The translations under genes were made by a program, and so were the position numbers. The notes below the pieces were generated by a model. It had not been told where the DNA came from. It made no database searches and saw only the letters and a program-made list of their open reading frames with translations. DNA of 7,251 bases from an uncultured Collinsella sp. GTDB lineage: Bacteria; Actinomycetota; Coriobacteriia; Coriobacteriales; Coriobacteriaceae. Shown piece after piece: positions 4,286 to 7,251 of the stretch; the stretch's first letter is position 1, and every line of letters starts with the position of its first letter. The stretch spans positions 1 to 7,251 of the forward strand of contig URTL01000093.1 in assembly GCA_900550785.1 (NCBI GenBank), written 5' to 3'.

Positions 4286-7189
4286 ATGACCCAGCCCTTG
4301 CCCTGGGAAAAGAATGTCGCGGTACCTGTGCCGCCCGCGCCGGAACCCGTGCCGCTCGATGCATACACCGCCCCTGCTGCGCCGGAGCCCGAGCTCGTTC
4401 CGCTCGACATCTACGACGCTCCCGCGCCGGCGCCCAAGCCCGCCAAGCCGCTCGTCGACATCGACAGCCTTAATCCCGCTCAGCGCGAGGCGGTCCTGAC
4501 CACCGAGGGCCCGCTGCTGGTCCTTGCCGGCGCCGGCTCGGGCAAGACCCGCGTCTTGACCTTCCGCATCGCACATATGCTCGGCGACCTGGGCGTTAAG
4601 CCCTGGCAGATCCTTGCCATCACGTTTACCAACAAGGCCGCGGCCGAGATGCGCGAGCGTCTGGCGGCGCTCATTCCCAGCGGTACCCGCGGCATGTGGG
4701 TGTGCACCTTCCATGCCATGTGCGTGCGCATGCTGCGCGAGGACGCCGACCTGCTGGGCTACACCGGCCAGTTCACCATCTACGATGACGATGACTCAAA
4801 GCGCATGGTGCGCGACATTATGCAGGCGCTCGGCATCGAGCAAAAGCAGTTCCCCATCAACATGATCCGCAGCAAGATCAGCTCGGCCAAAAACGCCATG
4901 ATCGGCCCCGAGGACATGCTCAAGAGCGCCGATAGCCCCAACGATAAAAAGGCCGCACAGGTCTACTTGGAGCTGGAGCGTCGCTTGCGCGCCGCCAATG
5001 CGATGGACTTCGACGACCTGCTCGTGCGCGCGCTTGAGCTGCTGCGCACCCGCCCCGAGGTGCTCGATAAGTACCAAGAGCGCTTCCGCTACATTAGCGT
5101 CGACGAGTATCAGGACACCAACCACGTCCAGTACGAAATCGCCAACCTGCTGGCCGCCAAGTACCAAAACCTCATGGTCGTGGGCGACGACGACCAGTCC
5201 ATTTACAGCTGGCGTGGCGCCGACATCACCAATATCCTGGACTTTGAGAAGGATTTTAAAAACTGCAAGACCGTCAAGCTGGAGCAGAACTATCGTTCCA
5301 CGGGTCATATCCTGAACGCCGCCAACGCCGTGGTACGCCACAACTCGCAGCGCAAGGACAAGCGCCTGTTTACGGCCGAGGGCGATGGCGAGAAGATCCA
5401 GGCCTTCCAGGCGAGCGACGAGCGCGACGAGGGCCGCTGGATTGCCGGCGAGATCGAGAAGCTGCATGCCAAAGGCACGAGCTACGACGACATTGCCGTG
5501 TTCTATCGCACCAACGCCCAGTCGCGTATCCTCGAAGATATGTTCCTGCGCGCGGGCGTGCCCTACAAGATCGTGGGCGGCACGCGATTCTTCGACCGTG
5601 CCGAGATCCGTGATGTCATGGCCTACCTTAAGATGATCGTGAACCCGGCCGACGAGATGAGCGTCAAGCGCGTCATCAACACACCGCGCCGTGGCATCGG
5701 CTCCACCTCGATCCAAAAAATCGAGCAGCTGGCGCGCGACAACCGCTGCTCGTTCTTCCAGGCTTGCGAGATCGCGTGCGCCGAGACCGGCATGTTTAGC
5801 GCCAAGGTGCGCAACGGCCTGTCGAGCTTTGTGTCGCTGGTGCGCGAGGGCCGCCGCATGGACGGCGAGCTCAAGGACGTCGTCGAGATGATTGTCGATA
5901 AGACGGGCTTGCTGCAGGCGTTTCGCGCCGAGGGCACCATGGAGTCCGAGAGCCGCGCCGAGAACATCCAGGAATTCCTGGGCGTCGCTGCCGAATTTGA
6001 GGAGACGCACGAGGACATCGAGGGTACGCTCGAGAGCTTGGAAGAGCTGCGCGCAGCCGGTGTTGCCGACGTGCCTGCCGGCGCCGAGCCCGAGTCCGTC
6101 GTGGTGAGCGCGCCCGCGCCCGAACCGGGGCCATCTGCCCCGGCATCCTCGTTTGAGGCACTCGTCGGCGCGCGCGATGCTGCAGGTTCCAATCCGCTCG
6201 ATAGACTAGCCGCCCCGGCGCTCTCACCGCAGGATGCCCTGGCCGCCGCCATCGCGGGCAACGCGTATGCCGCGCCGACGGAGATGCCGGCGGGTGCCGT
6301 GCATGCCGACGAGATTGAGCGCACCTACGGTCCGCTCACCTGTAAGGCGCTGCCGGCACTCATGGAGTGGCTGGCCCTGCGCTCCGACTTGGATTCCCTG
6401 GCCGGCGAGACGCATGCCATCACCATGATGACCATCCACTCCGCCAAGGGCCTGGAGTTCCCGGCGGTGTTCGTGGCCGGCATGGAGGAGGGCATCTTCC
6501 CGCACGTGCACGACTTTGGCGGCAGCGATGACCCGGGTAAGCTTGAGGAGGAGCGTCGCCTGGCCTACGTCGCCATCACGCGCGCCCGCAAGCGCCTGTT
6601 CCTGACCTATGCGGCCACGCGTCGCACCTACGGCTCGACCTCTGCCAACCCGCGCTCGCGCTTCCTCAACGAGATTCCGTTTGAGGATATCGAGTTTAGC
6701 GGTATCGGTTCTGCCGGTTTTGAAGGCACGGGCTGGGAGAAGCGCGGCGACCGTCACGGCACCTTTGGCTCGGGCATGGGCTCGGATATGTATGGCGGCA
6801 AGGTGTTTGGCTCGCATACGCGCTCGACCGGCGGTTCCGGTTCGCGCGGTGGATCGAGCTTTGACGATTTCTTTGGCGGCAGCAGCTACGGGACCGAGCG
6901 CCATCGTGGGGTCTCGCCCGACGCCGGCCGTGTTGCCTCGACCTTTGGCTCGGGCGCGCCGCGAGCCAAAAAGCCGTCGTCCAAGGTGTCCCCGACGGTG
7001 GAGCGCAAGGTCGATCGCGCCAGCGCATCGCAGGACTTTGCCGCGGGCGATACCGTGAGCCATAAGACCTTTGGCACGGGTACCGTGATCTCGGTCGCCG
7101 GAGACATGATCGAGGTTCAATTCGAAAAGACCGGCCAGACCAAAAAGCTTATGAAGGGCTTTGCTCCGATCGTCAAGCTGAATGCCTAG
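4286..7189 (+). CDS. pcrA: ATP-dependent 3'-5' DNA helicase, PcrA/UvrD family (SF1A)
   Basis: Motor that unwinds DNA in nucleotide excision and mismatch repair, clears recombinase and backs up stalled RNA polymerase. All SF1 motifs are present: Q motif with Q66, Walker A AGAGSGKT (81-88, K87), Ia (ITFTNKAAAEM), II DEYQD (273-277), III GDDDQSIYSWRGA (300-312), IV region LEQNYRS (332-338), V TIHSAKGLEF (716-725) and VI EERRLAYVAITRAR (755-768). At 967 residues it is far longer than the usual 720-750. The extra length is an N-terminal Pro/Ala-rich extension (1-60), an Ala/Pro-rich insert of about 115 residues (about 574-688) just before motif V, and a Gly/Ser-rich linker (about 805-917). The last 50 residues (AAGDTVSHKTFGTGTV onward) match the PcrA C-terminal Tudor-like domain that binds RNA polymerase. 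ATG 4286 has a GAGGAG site. It appears to be a single-gene unit with its own promoter. Confidence 0.97.
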   Translation: MTQPLPWEKNVAVPVPPAPEPVPLDAYTAPAAPEPELVPLDIYDAPAPAPKPAKPLVDIDSLNPAQREAVLTTEGPLLVLAGAGSGKTRVLTFRIAHMLGDLGVKPWQILAITFTNKAAAEMRERLAALIPSGTRGMWVCTFHAMCVRMLREDADLLGYTGQFTIYDDDDSKRMVRDIMQALGIEQKQFPINMIRSKISSAKNAMIGPEDMLKSADSPNDKKAAQVYLELERRLRAANAMDFDDLLVRALELLRTRPEVLDKYQERFRYISVDEYQDTNHVQYEIANLLAAKYQNLMVVGDDDQSIYSWRGADITNILDFEKDFKNCKTVKLEQNYRSTGHILNAANAVVRHNSQRKDKRLFTAEGDGEKIQAFQASDERDEGRWIAGEIEKLHAKGTSYDDIAVFYRTNAQSRILEDMFLRAGVPYKIVGGTRFFDRAEIRDVMAYLKMIVNPADEMSVKRVINTPRRGIGSTSIQKIEQLARDNRCSFFQACEIACAETGMFSAKVRNGLSSFVSLVREGRRMDGELKDVVEMIVDKTGLLQAFRAEGTMESESRAENIQEFLGVAAEFEETHEDIEGTLESLEELRAAGVADVPAGAEPESVVVSAPAPEPGPSAPASSFEALVGARDAAGSNPLDRLAAPALSPQDALAAAIAGNAYAAPTEMPAGAVHADEIERTYGPLTCKALPALMEWLALRSDLDSLAGETHAITMMTIHSAKGLEFPAVFVAGMEEGIFPHVHDFGGSDDPGKLEEERRLAYVAITRARKRLFLTYAATRRTYGSTSANPRSRFLNEIPFEDIEFSGIGSAGFEGTGWEKRGDRHGTFGSGMGSDMYGGKVFGSHTRSTGGSGSRGGSSFDDFFGGSSYGTERHRGVSPDAGRVASTFGSGAPRAKKPSSKVSPTVERKVDRASASQDFAAGDTVSHKTFGTGTVISVAGDMIEVQFEKTGQTKKLMKGFAPIVKLNA

Positions 7190-7251
7190 CTGCGAGGTTG
7201 ACCGGGCGCGCCGGGGGCTTTGGTCGCCTGCTCGGGCAGTCCTGCTCGCAC

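Noticed and set aside
4796..6010. 404-codon minus-strand open frame opposite pcrA
   Set aside because: It is an antisense shadow of a strongly GC3-biased gene. It shows no family motif and no ribosome site was evident.
1..7251. CRISPR array, tRNA, rRNA, insertion sequence or toxin-antitoxin genes
   Set aside because: I saw no spaced direct repeats, no tRNA cloverleaf, no transposase frame and no paired small genes on either strand.

Overview
The window looks like an ordinary chromosomal stretch from a high-GC Gram-positive bacterium. I infer a member of the Coriobacteriia, probably Collinsella or a close relative. That rests on strongly GC-biased third codon positions, a PcrA helicase with a C-terminal RNA-polymerase-binding-type domain, a Bce-type two-component system, and my general impression of the protein sequences. 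No database was searched. I see no tRNA, rRNA, CRISPR array, insertion-sequence gene or phage gene.

Layout, left to right. Positions 1-161 hold the last 52 codons of an unrecognised plus-strand gene. Positions 162-339 are non-coding and carry an inverted-repeat element, a perfect 16-bp palindrome and a candidate promoter. Positions 340-2064 are a two-gene operon: an OmpR-family response regulator and a short intramembrane-sensing (BceS-like) histidine kinase. No ABC transporter partner lies beside them. A hairpin at 2095-2129 ends the operon and can also serve the convergent gene. A 91-base, three-tier imperfect palindrome (2161-2251) follows, then a minus-strand universal stress protein (2265-2702). 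A 247-base divergent intergenic region leads to uppP (2950-3930), which starts at TTG and ends at a strong intrinsic terminator. The next gap holds an almost fully paired 72-base palindrome (4079-4150) and a promoter for pcrA (4286-7189), a 967-residue UvrD/PcrA helicase enlarged by three low-complexity regions. The final 62 bases hold no supported gene.

Functionally, the two-component system (a family that usually senses antibiotics acting on the lipid II cycle) and UppP (which recycles undecaprenyl diphosphate, the bacitracin target) both point to cell-envelope maintenance. Their link here is proximity only, and the stress-protein gene is convergent with one and divergent from the other. 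PcrA is an independent DNA repair and replication housekeeping gene. The most interesting material is the intergenic palindromes, the kinase's substituted phosphatase motif, and the inserted low-complexity segments in UppP and PcrA. I found no convincing undescribed multi-gene system.
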